Program-made: the position numbers and the translations under genes
Assembly (NCBI GenBank): GCA_025266875.1
Contig: JALLLT010000002.1
Span: forward strand, 186,001 to 250,000
DNA length: 64,000 bases
Direction: 5' to 3'
Source of the DNA: Fennellomyces sp. T-0311
Lineage: Eukaryota; Mucoromycota; Mucoromycetes; Mucorales; Lichtheimiaceae
Notes under the pieces: model-generated
What the model saw: the letters and a program-made list of their open reading frames with translations, nothing else
Database searches by the model: none
Told to the model about the DNA's origin: nothing
Part shown: piece by piece, positions 31,396 through 42,583 of the stretch
Layout: each line of letters begins with the position of its first letter
How positions within the stretch are numbered: position 1 is the stretch's first letter

Positions 31396-32727
31396 TTATG
31401 ATTCGTCGTCGTATTCCTTGAGCATCGGTGGCGTCGGCTGGACCGGCGTTTGAGGCCCCGTCGACACATCCGACACGTCGTCTGGGATCGTATCCAATGG
31501 CGGTGACGCTTTGCCTACCGCGTCAGGCGCTAACCCGATGCCGTCCAGCACCACTGGCAACGCGCCCATGCTATTACATCACCGCCAATTTAGCCTTTGA
31601 TATCACCAGCACACATCAGCTTCTCCCCTGTGGCCTTACCGAGAGTAAAACATTTGGAGACGCAGACGAATGTTCTCGGTGTACAGGTCATCGATGTCCC
31701 GGTCTGCGTAAAAGCCCTTTTGGATGTTGCGGATAAACACATAAAACTCACACACCGCCACCAGACGGTCGCGGCAGTACTGATCAATGGGAGCCCAATC
31801 ATCCATCTCATCTAGTCGAAATCGATATGCCAGCGCCTGTTGGTCAGCGGGTCGGCCACATGCCGAGCAGCACTGCGAAGGGTGGTTGGATGAAAAGCGC
31901 TCCCACAGCGGTCTGGACATGACCGACGCTGGCACGTTGGTATGGATGGAAAGCGTCTTTTGCGACGCTTCGTCGAGCTGTTCGATGAAGCAAGGCTGGC
32001 GGGACAGGAATTCGTTCATTTTCTTTGTCGACAGCCGCGAATGGGGGCCGAACCGCAAGCAAGGTTCAACGTCCTCGGTCTGGCACACCTTCATGTACAC
32101 GAACTGGAAAAGTTTCTTGAACGGCGCGTCGGGTGACGAGCGAACAAATTCCCGAAAGGCTTCCAGCTGGACCTGGTCAATCGACATGGGTTGTTTTGCT
32201 TCAGCGTTGGACGGCAGCGGAGGCATGGACGTGGCACGCTGTTCGTTGTGTCGCTTTACACGATACAGGTTGTGGTTGTTTGCGCTGGCCCGTTTGGAAT
32301 TATGGAGTTGCTGCAAATCATGACGCGCGCGCGCCACATGGGGATCCTTTGGATGATCCGCCTGCAACTGAGTTATGCGTTCCCGCAGCTCTTGCAACTG
32401 GCTCTGTTCAGCAGCCAAATGTTCCACCGTCTGTTGCAACTGCTGCTCCACCAAGAACCGTTCTCTTTTCTCCTGCGCAACCATGCCATTGGCTTCTTCG
32501 AACAAACGGGTGCTCAGCTCCTCCAACTCGTGTTCGACAAGTGCCTTTTCGTATTGTACGTCCGCCACTCGCTCGATTCCGGCAACGTATTTTTGATTCA
32601 ACGTGTGCATGTCTTGCTGCAATCGTTCCATGGCCTCGTCTTTGGCCTGGAGTTGCGTGCGCAATTCTTCAATAACTTGAGCTTGATCGGCAAGCTTTTG
32701 TTGGCATTGTGTGCATTCGTCACTCAT
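31396..32727 (-). CDS. SEC2: SEC2-like guanine nucleotide exchange factor for a Rab GTPase
   Basis: Two exons on the minus strand, 32727-31640 and 31570-31396, phase 2, 420 residues. A long coiled coil covers about residues 5-135 and contains ELEELSTRLFEEANGMVAQE, the Sec2/Rabin8 exchange signature. A central segment (about 195-300) and a Cys-containing module (CCSACGRPAD, about 300) are followed by YCRDRLVAVCEFYVFIRNI, also typical of Rabin/Rab3IL1-type proteins. Sec2 activates the Rab GTPase Sec4 on secretory vesicles and is needed for polarised exocytosis and hyphal growth. The last exon encodes a Pro-rich tail. Antisense open frames over this gene are shadows. Confidence 0.9.
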
Positions 32728-35220
32728 AAGGGTGCAATGAAGGAACGTGGGGTGGGTGCAAAAACGAGAGAGAGAAAGTGAAAAGAAAGGGGAGGTTGCG
32801 GTGCAACGGATATTAAGGAGTTGTGTTTCGATAAAGAGAGAGAACAAGAGAGAAAGGAGATGAACGATAGGCTCGGCTTGCCCGGACTATTTTTAAAATC
32901 CCTTTGGTCGAACGCCGGAGTACACGTTTTTTTTTTTTTGCATCGCAATCTTCAAATGGTCAAGACTCATTGCGCACTTCCTCTTGGTATCGGTTCCAAG
33001 GCCAAGACCTGTTTAATTGCTTGGTTTCGGGTTTCCTCTCTCTTGTTTTCTTTCTCTCTTTCTCTCTCCTGCATTTGATCATTTTACTATCGTGCATCCG
33101 TTGCCACGAGGCAATAGATTGCATTACCGTGTGTTACGTTAGGAATGACAGCTCGGCTCTTTCCTTGGAAGTGGCGCGTGATTTTTCATAATGGCGCTGA
33201 GTTTTTTTTTACCATGGCGATGAGGGGATATCATGATTTCCAGCGATACATTTTCTACTAGATGCGACGGTTTTTTTTTTAATTTGACACCATGATGGCT
33301 TGTTTTTCCAACATGGCATGAAGGTGCTATTACCATGGCGTTCAACGTATTAAGCAATGGCATCGCAGTTTTATTTCTTTGTTGCACACACCTACATGGA
33401 TGACTACAAAGATGAATACATGCCTAGAGGCTAGAGGGAAGCACGGTGTGGCTCCAATCTCAGCTTCGCTATAATGGAGCGTCGTGTTTAGTAACGCTCG
33501 GCCGACAAGACAACCAAACAGTTAGGATGCCTTATAAGGTACAGATGACCTGATGGAAGTTTTACGATGATACAATAAAGAAGCTAATAATATTATTTCT
33601 GTTCTATAAGTGAGACATATATTGCATAATTTGAACTTGGTGATGAAGGTTCTTTTTTTTAATATTTGGTCCGGCCTCAGAGGTCGCGACTGCGGAGTTG
33701 CAGTTGTTGTATTGAAGAACTAAGAGTAAAGCCAAGGAAACCCCTGGCGTGTGAGTAAAGAGCAGAATATAATAATTTACAAGGATTAAATCTCTGTCTT
33801 TGCTGCTGACTGGATAAACCCAATATCCAAGTACTTTATCGAATCGCACTCGCAATAACAATTAACAAAGGACAAAGAAAAGTCGTGTGCCTCAATAGTA
33901 CACCGAAACGAATAAACCACTATGAGGACACTATAATTTACAGCATTCAAATGCAAGCTCACAGGAGAGATTTCTTCTATCATCCTATGGGGTGAAATGC
34001 TTCACTTTATTTTTCACCAACTTTATACAGTTATGGGTCGCACGAACATTAGTATTACCGTCGTACGAGAAGAAATGATGTGTGAACTAGGCTAGGTTTT
34101 TGCACCAACAATAGTTTTATTTAAACCATGGATTGGAGATGCAAGTAACATAATCTTTTAGTTGAAAGTATTCCAGCGCTCATATCGTTTACTTTAGGAA
34201 GATTGTCGTACAGGTCCAATCTTGTTACTACATCTGTATTGGACCAAGTTGATTCTCAATTTGTGCATATTGGGACAGACTAGTCCATTGGGGGTTCCAT
34301 GCTTTACGCTCCATTTACCTCGGCGACAGTTCATATTGTACGGAATAGTTTTGGTGTTTCAGCCAAAAGTAACTGAAATGTCGGTGGAATATTCCATTAG
34401 CAAATGTTTTCAGGTGCAGGACCAGTTTGGCATTCGACCGCATCTTGTTCTTTTGCGCAGCATAATTCCATTATCAGTGAAATCGCTTCTTTCACCTACG
34501 TTACACAATCCCTTTTGGCAGTTTTCGAATCGTGCTATTTGGGCTAAAGAGCGCTGATCGAATCAAGGAGCACTATGATCCTCTCATGGTGCTTGTTGCG
34601 TATAATTCTGGCAATCAAAACATATTCTTAAGCAATGAATTATTCCTGAACCCTAGGTGTTATCCAGTGTTTACATATGTGCAATGAACAAAGTTTATTA
34701 AATGGGATAGTATAGCAATAGGGGAGTTCATTGAACGTCCAGAAGATCACAAACATAAGAAAAATCTTTTTCCGTATGAGCATAGTCTCATGTCAATTGT
34801 ATTTTTCTTTGATAATTATGCTAAAAGCTCATGCTACAATTATTAAGAACCTTTTGGAAGTCATAAAGATCTTCCATACAAGAAATAATTGAATAGTCAA
34901 CTCACCTTTTTTTATGTTTATGATCTTTTGAATTTCACTGAACTCTCGTAATATGTATTTTTTTTATCGTGGCATGAGTGATACAAGAGAGTGCGATAAG
35001 ATTGGTATCTAAAATGATCGTTTCTTGATATACTTTGTGAACTGAACACGAAGAGTATCATCGCTTTTGTAATCAAGCATCCTGGCCTCTTTCCCCTTGG
35101 ACAAACATTCTACGCAGCTCACTTTTTTTTTAATATTTAGCCTCTCTTTTATCCTTGACGAATTCCATGTCTGCGATATAAGCGCTGTTAGGTCGACTTG
35201 ACACGTTAACATTAGGACTG
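32728..35220. other. Intergenic stretch, no supported gene
   Basis: Starts with the SEC2-like promoter region. Further on it is AT-rich. A 111-codon plus-strand open frame at 34222-34557 lacks recognisable features and overlaps a similarly ambiguous minus-strand reading, so I do not call it. Confidence 0.45.
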
Positions 35221-35229
35221 ATGTTTATT

Positions 35230-36022
35230 TCTCGAGTGGGTCCTCGTCGACAATACGATGTATTTCCGTTTTAATTCGTCATTCCTTGCTTGGATGCTGT
35301 GAATTGCTTCGTCGATAGTACCACTGGGTGCTTTGCTAACAACGAGTTTTTGTTTACGATGGTATTCTTGGTTTCGTGCTTCTAGCTAACGTCTCCTTCA
35401 AAGTTTTTATCAAATGGCGTTCGTTACCTAGAAGACCGGTATAGTGATCCATAGCCAACATGGAGAGTCGTCTCATTGGGATATCATCACCATTATCGGG
35501 AGTATCAATGTGCAATTGTTCAACATCGGTACGAAAGAGCCCAAGCGCTAGAAATGGGTCTAGTCGCGTTGTGTTATGGTGCTTCAGTTTTAGATACTCT
35601 CCTTAGAGATGCTTAAGTACTCTTCCGCCCAAAACAACAAGATATACTGAAACAAGCTGCTCGCTCGCTAACTTTGCATTCATCTTGGACGATAGTTGGT
35701 AACGTGGAACGACATATAATCAAAAGTAATGGTTCGCAACTGTATCGCTTAAATGCTTGCAAACCGTAATCGGTCGCCCGTTAGATGAATTTCTCGCTAG
35801 ATTACAAAGATAATAGGCGGCGAGTTGAGTGTGTCGTTTTTGATACAAGCGTAACGTCAGATCTTTTCCATTTGCCCATTCGTTGTTGCCGATGATGCAG
35901 TCACTTTTTTGTTTGTCAAGTGGTGCGTAATAATGTTAGTAATGACCTCTTGATCGCGTATGATTTGATTGAACAATAAATCTGTCCTGGGTCTTAAAAG
36001 AAAAGGAGGTGACGCTGACATA
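35230..36022 (-). pseudogene. Unrecognised degraded protein-coding gene
   Basis: On the minus strand, starting at an ATG at about 36022, successive blocks read like protein but are broken by stops and frame changes. They are LLFNQIIRDQEVITNI, then RLYQKRHTQLAAYYLCNLAR, SEQLVSVYLVVLGGRVLKHL, RLDPFLALGLFRTDVEQL, RRLSMLAMDHYTGLLGNE and, in a third frame, TIDEAIHSIQARNDELKRKY. The total is about 260 codons with at least two stops and two frameshifts. Composition is protein-like and uniform, so it was once a gene. I do not recognise the family. A transposon-borne DNA-binding or recombinase protein is possible but unproven. Confidence 0.45.
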
Positions 36023-36029
36023 ATACTGG

Positions 36030-38683
36030 AGTGGAACGGAAAACAAGACCGTAACCGTAACCGCAATAATGGCTGCCAGGTCGAACAGCTGAATTAGTCT
36101 TCTTGTCTCACTATGCGACCTATAACGTGTTGAGCTATGTTCAATGTTTCACTATGATGCCTTACCTAAACCAGCCTCTGAAGGATTCAGCTACGCTCAT
36201 ATCGTCAAGGCAAGGTTCGATATAACCCTTCAGGTTGACACGATGGCAGTTTCTCCGAACGTTTCATACGCTGCGATCTTCAATTCTCATGAAACAGATG
36301 TTAGCCATTGCTTTTTCTTGTTTCGATTTTGTCTACTCTGTCAGATCATCTCGTGTATCAAAAAACGCAAAATCGGGTTCGGCGCGAAATTTTTTTTGTG
36401 GAGGGGAAATATGGTCCGCTGCAATCGTTGGCCATAGATAGATGATGATCTACATGCTTTCAAAAAAGTGTTTTGGGTAATAAACGGCTTCCAGATGCAC
36501 AATTACATTATGCCTTTTCTGCCATAAACACACTTTGCTTTATTTTAGTGGCAGTGGCTCAACTTGGGCTTGAAGCCAATCAGATGTTTATATCAATGAA
36601 TACGTTGCAGGTTGCATAAGTGAACTAAAAAAATTTCGGCAGTGGGAAAACAAAAGGCACCGTGCTTCATTTTTCTTCTTGGCCTTTTGCAATGAGCGAG
36701 AACCATGCAATGCTCGTGTGTAGAAGCAAGATATGTTATACACAGCCATACAGAACGAATTAATTTACTGGACCCCAGATATACGATACGGACGTACTAT
36801 GCTGCATTCCAATAATATTGCCACGTTTTAATCGAACGTCGTTTCTTATCGTTCAATTTTCGTTTCTTCAGACGTGGATTTAGGCCCTCCAAGCCACGCT
36901 TTATTTCTGGACTTTTGACACTTCAGAAATTCTGGTTTTCACCCATAAGAGAAACAGTTTTAAAGGATTTTAAAAAGACTCTTCCAACAGAGTACCGAAG
37001 GTACAAAAGATAAAGGTGCCTGGATAATCGGATTCCAAATAAGGAAGGAGATTGATGAAGGATTTTCGGGAGTCGTCTAGTATATTGGTTAATTGATTGA
37101 TTTTAAGCTGGGGGATATGAAATACCCGGTCCTTGTTATTAATTATTGTGAGAATAATAGGCCATTTTTACTTGACCTTTACTTTGTTTAACCTCGTAAT
37201 ATTCTGTACAAAATGGTGAAGTTCGGCTGCCATAGAAGAAGGGGTGAATCTGAAGATGATGTTCTATTTGATGAGTTTATACGTGCAGCGATCAGCACTG
37301 CATGAGAATATTATGAACATTTTTATGTTTGACTCCTTATATGTATTGCATTTCAAACATCAGAAAAGCTTCCACTCGGATTATCTGTACTTACAACATA
37401 GTAACATGTATTCTTTATGAAACATCGAAGTGAATTTTCATTTCACATACGTGTGATCGACCACGAAAATTGCTTTGTTGCTTTGCTACAAGACATAAGA
37501 TCATGGAAGCTTGGCGTACAAATTCATTTACTTGCGTATAAAGTGCTTTTCCGCAATATTGCGAGAAGCTAGAACAAGCAAAGAGAAAACAGTTTGAAGC
37601 AGTCGACCTGAACCAAAGCTTAAATTCAAAGTTGAGGCCGCAAGTGCATGCAGTGAATAAGCACATTTTATTTCTTTTGTAATTTTTTCGACGTTAAAGT
37701 ATCAGCACACCTTTCTTATCGATTCCAAGGGAGACGCTCAGTTAGTCTGACCAGCAAGTAACATAGAGCTCTACAAAGGATACGGAAAGCTCTCCATCCA
37801 TCGTATTCCCAGTTTAATTTGTCAACAATCATCCACAAATGGCTCGATATTAAGCGTGCAAAAGCGCTAGGATCACCAACCTTGACATAGTCTCCTATAT
37901 TAAGGCTACCGTTTTGGCCATGCGCGCACAATCAAGTCAGAGCTCAGCCATAAGCGAATGAGGTAGCTATTGTGGCGAATATCGATGCTTCTCAAACTTT
38001 CTACAGAACAGCTTCGAAACTTTAATTTGCTCCCCAAAAGTTAGTTAGAGAAAAGTCATGGCACTAATGTGTCAGAAGCGCAATAGTATATATATATGTA
38101 TGCAGATAAGCAACTCAACAGGGTGTTCATCATCAACTGAAGCATCCAGTCCGTTAACGTAATCAGCTTGTGATCACAAAGAATCAACCTTCGGTATAGG
38201 TAGGACATACCAAATGCAGTGCCGCAATAGACAGAGACCATACCAAGTCGCCACGGAAATCTTACTGCGAGCATACAATAAGGGACAGTATAGCGCACGA
38301 TTTCTGGATCTGCTACAGTAATTATCGAAACAAAACAGCCATCAAATACGCATTATAAAAGGCTCCATCGATACCGTTATTTATTTTCTGCTGTGCTATT
38401 TGCAACTGAATCTAAAACCTCAACAACCTGGACCAAGAATACTGCACAAAGGCATATTCACAAGAAAACATAGCACGCTATCTTTATTGGGAAATGGTTA
38501 CGTACACAATGATGCTTTAAAATTCAAGGAGCTAATTGCCAAGAGACAAGTTGATCGTTGCTGTGATCTGATATCAGAAAGGAATATTCAATAGATAAGA
38601 AGTGATGAATCGGAAGCAAATCGCCGAGACGTTAACTGGGAACTTTGGGACACACCAAGGATTTTTTTCAGGTAACTCACCTT
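36030..38683. other. AT-rich stretch with small coding-like fragments
   Basis: Minus-strand pieces at 37931-37716 (VGDPSAFARLISSHLWMIVD) and 38298-38060 look partly protein-like but could not be joined into a gene. A short similar piece (DGDPLGFFELFAAWLL) occurs on the same strand near 39930. These may be remains of a duplicated gene. Confidence 0.3.
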
Positions 38684-39208
38684 TTACGTACTCGGAAAAA
38701 GAGCCGCTATCATATTGCGAACTTCACAAGGTCTGACCCATCCAGCTGGTATCCTACGTACGTATACCATGTGTAAATCATCTTTGCCCGCTCCAGTTAC
38801 AAAATTATTAAATACGACACTGTCATACCAGAAAAGAAACGGATCAGTTGTCCAGGTCACATCATAGAGAATGCTGAGCCCTTGTACAAAGATAGCGTCA
38901 ATACTGAAACATTTGGCTGGTAAAAGGCAGGAGGAAAAACGTATTTCTTGGGACTCTTCCTATCACTTTTTCATTAGAAGAAGCCAGATCCTTACTACAA
39001 CGACAATGCGAAGCAGTGAGACACCTGTACGCCATTCTCTATAACAAATCGATGCACCTAAATCGAAAGGTGCAATGCTTGGATCATTTGAGGAAGGTGG
39101 CGTGAGTGTCCTATCATGGGCCTTGAAGTACGAAAAGTGAGTTTCTGTGTCCAAGATGGTATTCCTATGATCTTTGGCGTTCCCATGTTTTTGATTCGGT
39201 ACCAACAT
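38684..39208 (-). CDS. Unrecognised two-exon or stop-broken small gene
   Basis: On the minus strand an ATG at 39208 opens 71 codons to 38996. The same frame continues from 38959 for 91 codons to a TAA at 38684-38686. The 36 bases between begin with GTAAGG and end with TGATAG. They may be a very short intron, giving 162 residues, or two stop codons in a decaying gene. The second part reads SILYDVTWTTDPFLFWYDSV and then VYVRRIPAGWVRPCEVRNM, with normal protein composition. No family is recognised. Confidence 0.35.
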
Positions 39209-39209
39209 G

Positions 39210-41020
39210 GGGACTTTTCACAAGTATTTCTCATCGATCCAGTAACACATGGGGCATTGTTTGACTACACATAATTTAAGGTTTAGGGAAAGGCTGCACA
39301 GCGATCTTCTTGCTTTTAAATAAAAAAAGTTGTGAGTATTATCAAGGAAAAACTAGTAAGAATGCAAGGAGGACTTGTCTGTAGAATTAACTTGCCAGCA
39401 TAGCAAAGTATCAGTAGGATAATGTAGCGCGTAAACCGAGATTTGTTTAAACAATACTTTGTAAAGAGCTTTATCTTGTCAAGGTAACCAATAAGCCGCA
39501 TAGAAATTTAAGGTTATTACGATCGCCTTTTACAGATGACCTTGTGATGATCGCCATTAACCTAGATAATGGGCACGCAAAATCGATTCCGTATTGAATA
39601 CTTTGGCAGTGGTATGTAGAAAAAAATCATCATGTGCACACTGAACAAGTTGCATCATGGAGGAATTTTGATCATCGCTACATATTATTAGCACTGACGA
39701 TCATGCACCAAATAAAATATCGGTCGCAGATCTTTAGATATACACGTAGCGCACGTATCGTTAAAATTAGTTTATGCTCAAGATACGTAATAAGGTTGCT
39801 TAGCAAATGTGCTAGTTTCATATGATGTATTCCAGCCCATCCCATGCAGGGTACCCTAGTATCGATCGACGCGGTATAGAGCAACCATGCAGCAAATAGC
39901 TCAAAAAAGCCTAGTGGATCACCATCCTGTACTATGCACGTTGAAAGCCTGCACATTTATTAGAGTACGCTCTTTTAGGCTATGACATATATGCGCCTTT
40001 CATTTTTAGATCCATTGAAACTGCATTGCAGCCACTAGCAAAACGTTTCAGCAACAAATGTGTTGCCATGACGTCTTTTGATCATCATGAAGCGTTTTGA
40101 TGTCATGTCTGTGCGTATGTCAGACATAAGAGCGATCCACACCGAATGTGATCGAAAAAAATAAGAAATACTTAGGGTCGGATCACGAGGGGCCAGAAAA
40201 TTGGGGACAGCTTTTGGGGAAAGAGAACGAAATGACGTCTCCCGATGACATTAGTCACATTGCATTTAAAAAAGTAGGATCCCCAGATTTCGGGATTCGC
40301 ATTCCGGATCTGCCATGACTACCCAAATATGGGTATTTGTCAAGATAAAAATAATAGACAATGAAGGATAACAATACAGATCACTGTTTTGAAATGTAAT
40401 ATTCATAAACAATAAAAGAAAACAATCAATAACCTTAACCGTATTCTTGGGTCGGGATGCAAATTAAAGCTTCTGGTTTGTTTTTTTTCAATGGTCATTG
40501 TTGTTGTTTTACCACGTTTTCCTTTTTTCGACGCAAATGTTGATTGTCACCAAAGCACAGGTATAATTCCGATTGGAGACTTGCTTGCAATGTTGATCCA
40601 AAGTTAGGGCTCATGTATCACTTTTTTTTTCTGCGCAAGGATTTTCTCTGTTCTTCCGACCATTGGCCGGACAGATAGTGGACCTTCTTTCCATCCGAGC
40701 TTTGATTGTTTAATATGTAATACATTATATTTTCTCATTAGAAATTGCTAGAAATAGCCGTATTGTATTGTTGATGATGTTTTGCATAATATACAATACT
40801 TTACGTAAAAGGCTATCGACCACAAGTATCTATTGCTAGCTACTGCAAAAAAAAAGTTAACTGGATCGGTGCTTATTCGGAAGCAGCCGTAGAAAATTCA
40901 TATGCTACTGGAACTAAACGTGGAACCATATAAGGGTTGGACATTTCCTGATCCCGGGCAAGACCCGATTTAAAAAATACACGGAATCATCTCATAAAAA
41001 TTTATTAGAGTGGGTGATCC
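39210..41020. other. AT-rich intergenic stretch, no gene seen
   Basis: Short open frames only, apart from the fragment near 39930 on the minus strand noted above. Confidence 0.45.
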
Positions 41021-41029
41021 AACAGAGGC

Positions 41030-41037
41030 TATAAATA
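41030..41037 (+). promoter_or_regulatory. TATA box
   Basis: TATAAATA sits inside a palindrome (GGCTATAAATAGCC), 95 nt upstream of the ATG at 41125. It resembles the promoters of other genes in this window. Confidence 0.45.
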
Positions 41038-41124
41038 GCCGTTTGTACCACTAGACGACTGTCAACCCATTCGTTTAAACGATTAGGAGAACACGCCTGT
41101 TTTTCTATGCATCTTTGTTTGACC

Positions 41125-41324
41125 ATGTCTCTTTCCTCGAGCGACAAAACGGACACCACTGTTGTAGTAATTTAAAAGTCCTTCCGCGGGTTTAGATCCA
41201 TAATGAAGTTTATTTTGCGTTTTGTAACCAGATCCGAAGCTTTGATAAAGAAAATGTGCGACTACTATTATTGGATTGGAAGATGAAGAAAAGGGACCTT
41301 GTCATTCAAAAAAAAAAAAGATAA
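41125..41324 (+). CDS. Possible two-exon micro-gene, 44 residues
   Basis: ATG at 41125 opens 14 codons (MSLSSSDKTDTTVV) to a GTAATT donor. An acceptor at 41230-41231 joins in phase 0 to 30 codons reading RSFDKENVRLLLLDWKMKKR, then a Lys run and a stop. A TATA box lies 95 nt upstream. It may instead be the fragment of a longer lost gene. No family is recognised. Confidence 0.22.
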
Positions 41325-41329
41325 GTCAT

Positions 41330-42583
41330 ATTCTCGCTAGTAAGCGTGAAAAGTTCAAAAATGCTTGTATAATACAGGCTTAGTAAAGAAGTCTATTTTA
41401 CTATGGTGGCGTGCTTGTCATTGAAGCATATTAGATAGCTCACATTATGCTTAGGAATCCGAATTCCTTTATTTTATCGCCTGAATTCGCTATTGTACTA
41501 CCGATTTTTACGATGGATGCGGCTCTGATACACGAGTTGCAAATATGTGCACAATTCAAGAATGTTTGCTGCTTAATGATGAGGTGATCTTACATTGCAG
41601 CCGGTGCTACTCCGTGATTGAAAAATGAGGTGCTTTACCAGGTTAAAAGACGATTACAAAACAAGCGCATGAAAAAATAGAGAGCAAAATCCGTACCATT
41701 TTGAAAGAATTACTTCTTTTTTTTCTGTGTTACTATATTTCCCTCTATATTCTGTCAGCCAGCCTTAATTGTTCCCAACGGCAGTTTAACTCCCCCCAAC
41801 ATGTACGCTTTCTCGTCGTACAAGCCGTTGTCAGAGAAAACCCAGATTGCCCCAATAGTTTTTTTCCATGCAGCACTTTTTTTTTCTTATGGCCCGTGCC
41901 TTGATATGCTTCGGTTGGTATTCAAACATCGAAGCCTCTTCACCTGATGTGCTTTATTTTCGCAAGTAATTCACACACACCTCTGTAAGCGCGTGCACGG
42001 TCACTAATTTTTAATGCTGCAATTTAATGAATAAATCATTCGAGTCGAATGAAAAGGAGAAAAACGGATTACCTCAAATTCGGTACTATATTTTACCTGC
42101 GTCAAAAAACAACATTAAAAAGGACTTAGGGAGAGATTGACGCGTGGGAACCAATGTCAGTCATAGAAGTTCAAGATGAGTCGTTAATTCTTGTAACAGT
42201 CGGATGATAGACTTACTAGGCCCCCAGTTTTACACAATAAGACATACACTCCTTGTAATGGGAGAGTTGCCTTAGTATATAGGGTAACACAAAATCCTCG
42301 TACTCTCCCCCCTCTCTTCCTTCTTTCTCTCCTCATGCGACCCAACCCCACATATAGATGAACACAAGACGACTATTTCTTGGGTGAGAAAAAGCAAGTC
42401 CCGCTCATGATCAGCAAAACGATTCCCCCCAGGGCTTCCCTAGAAGATCCATCGTAATATAGGTGTGACGGGAATGTAAAAAGGGTGTCTTCATCTTCTC
42501 TCTTTTCTCGCTTTCTTTTTCCAACTTTATATTTTCGCACACAATACTTTTTCACTTTCTTTTACATCAGTAAAATAATCAAA
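41330..42583. other. Intergenic stretch and promoter of the acyl-CoA synthetase gene
   Basis: AT-rich, with CT-rich stretches near 42300 and 42490-42530 ahead of the start at 42584. No other gene is seen. Confidence 0.5.

Noticed and set aside
32191..32781. 196-codon plus-strand open frame
   Set aside because: Antisense to the SEC2-like coiled coil; low-complexity hydrophobic composition typical of a coiled-coil shadow.
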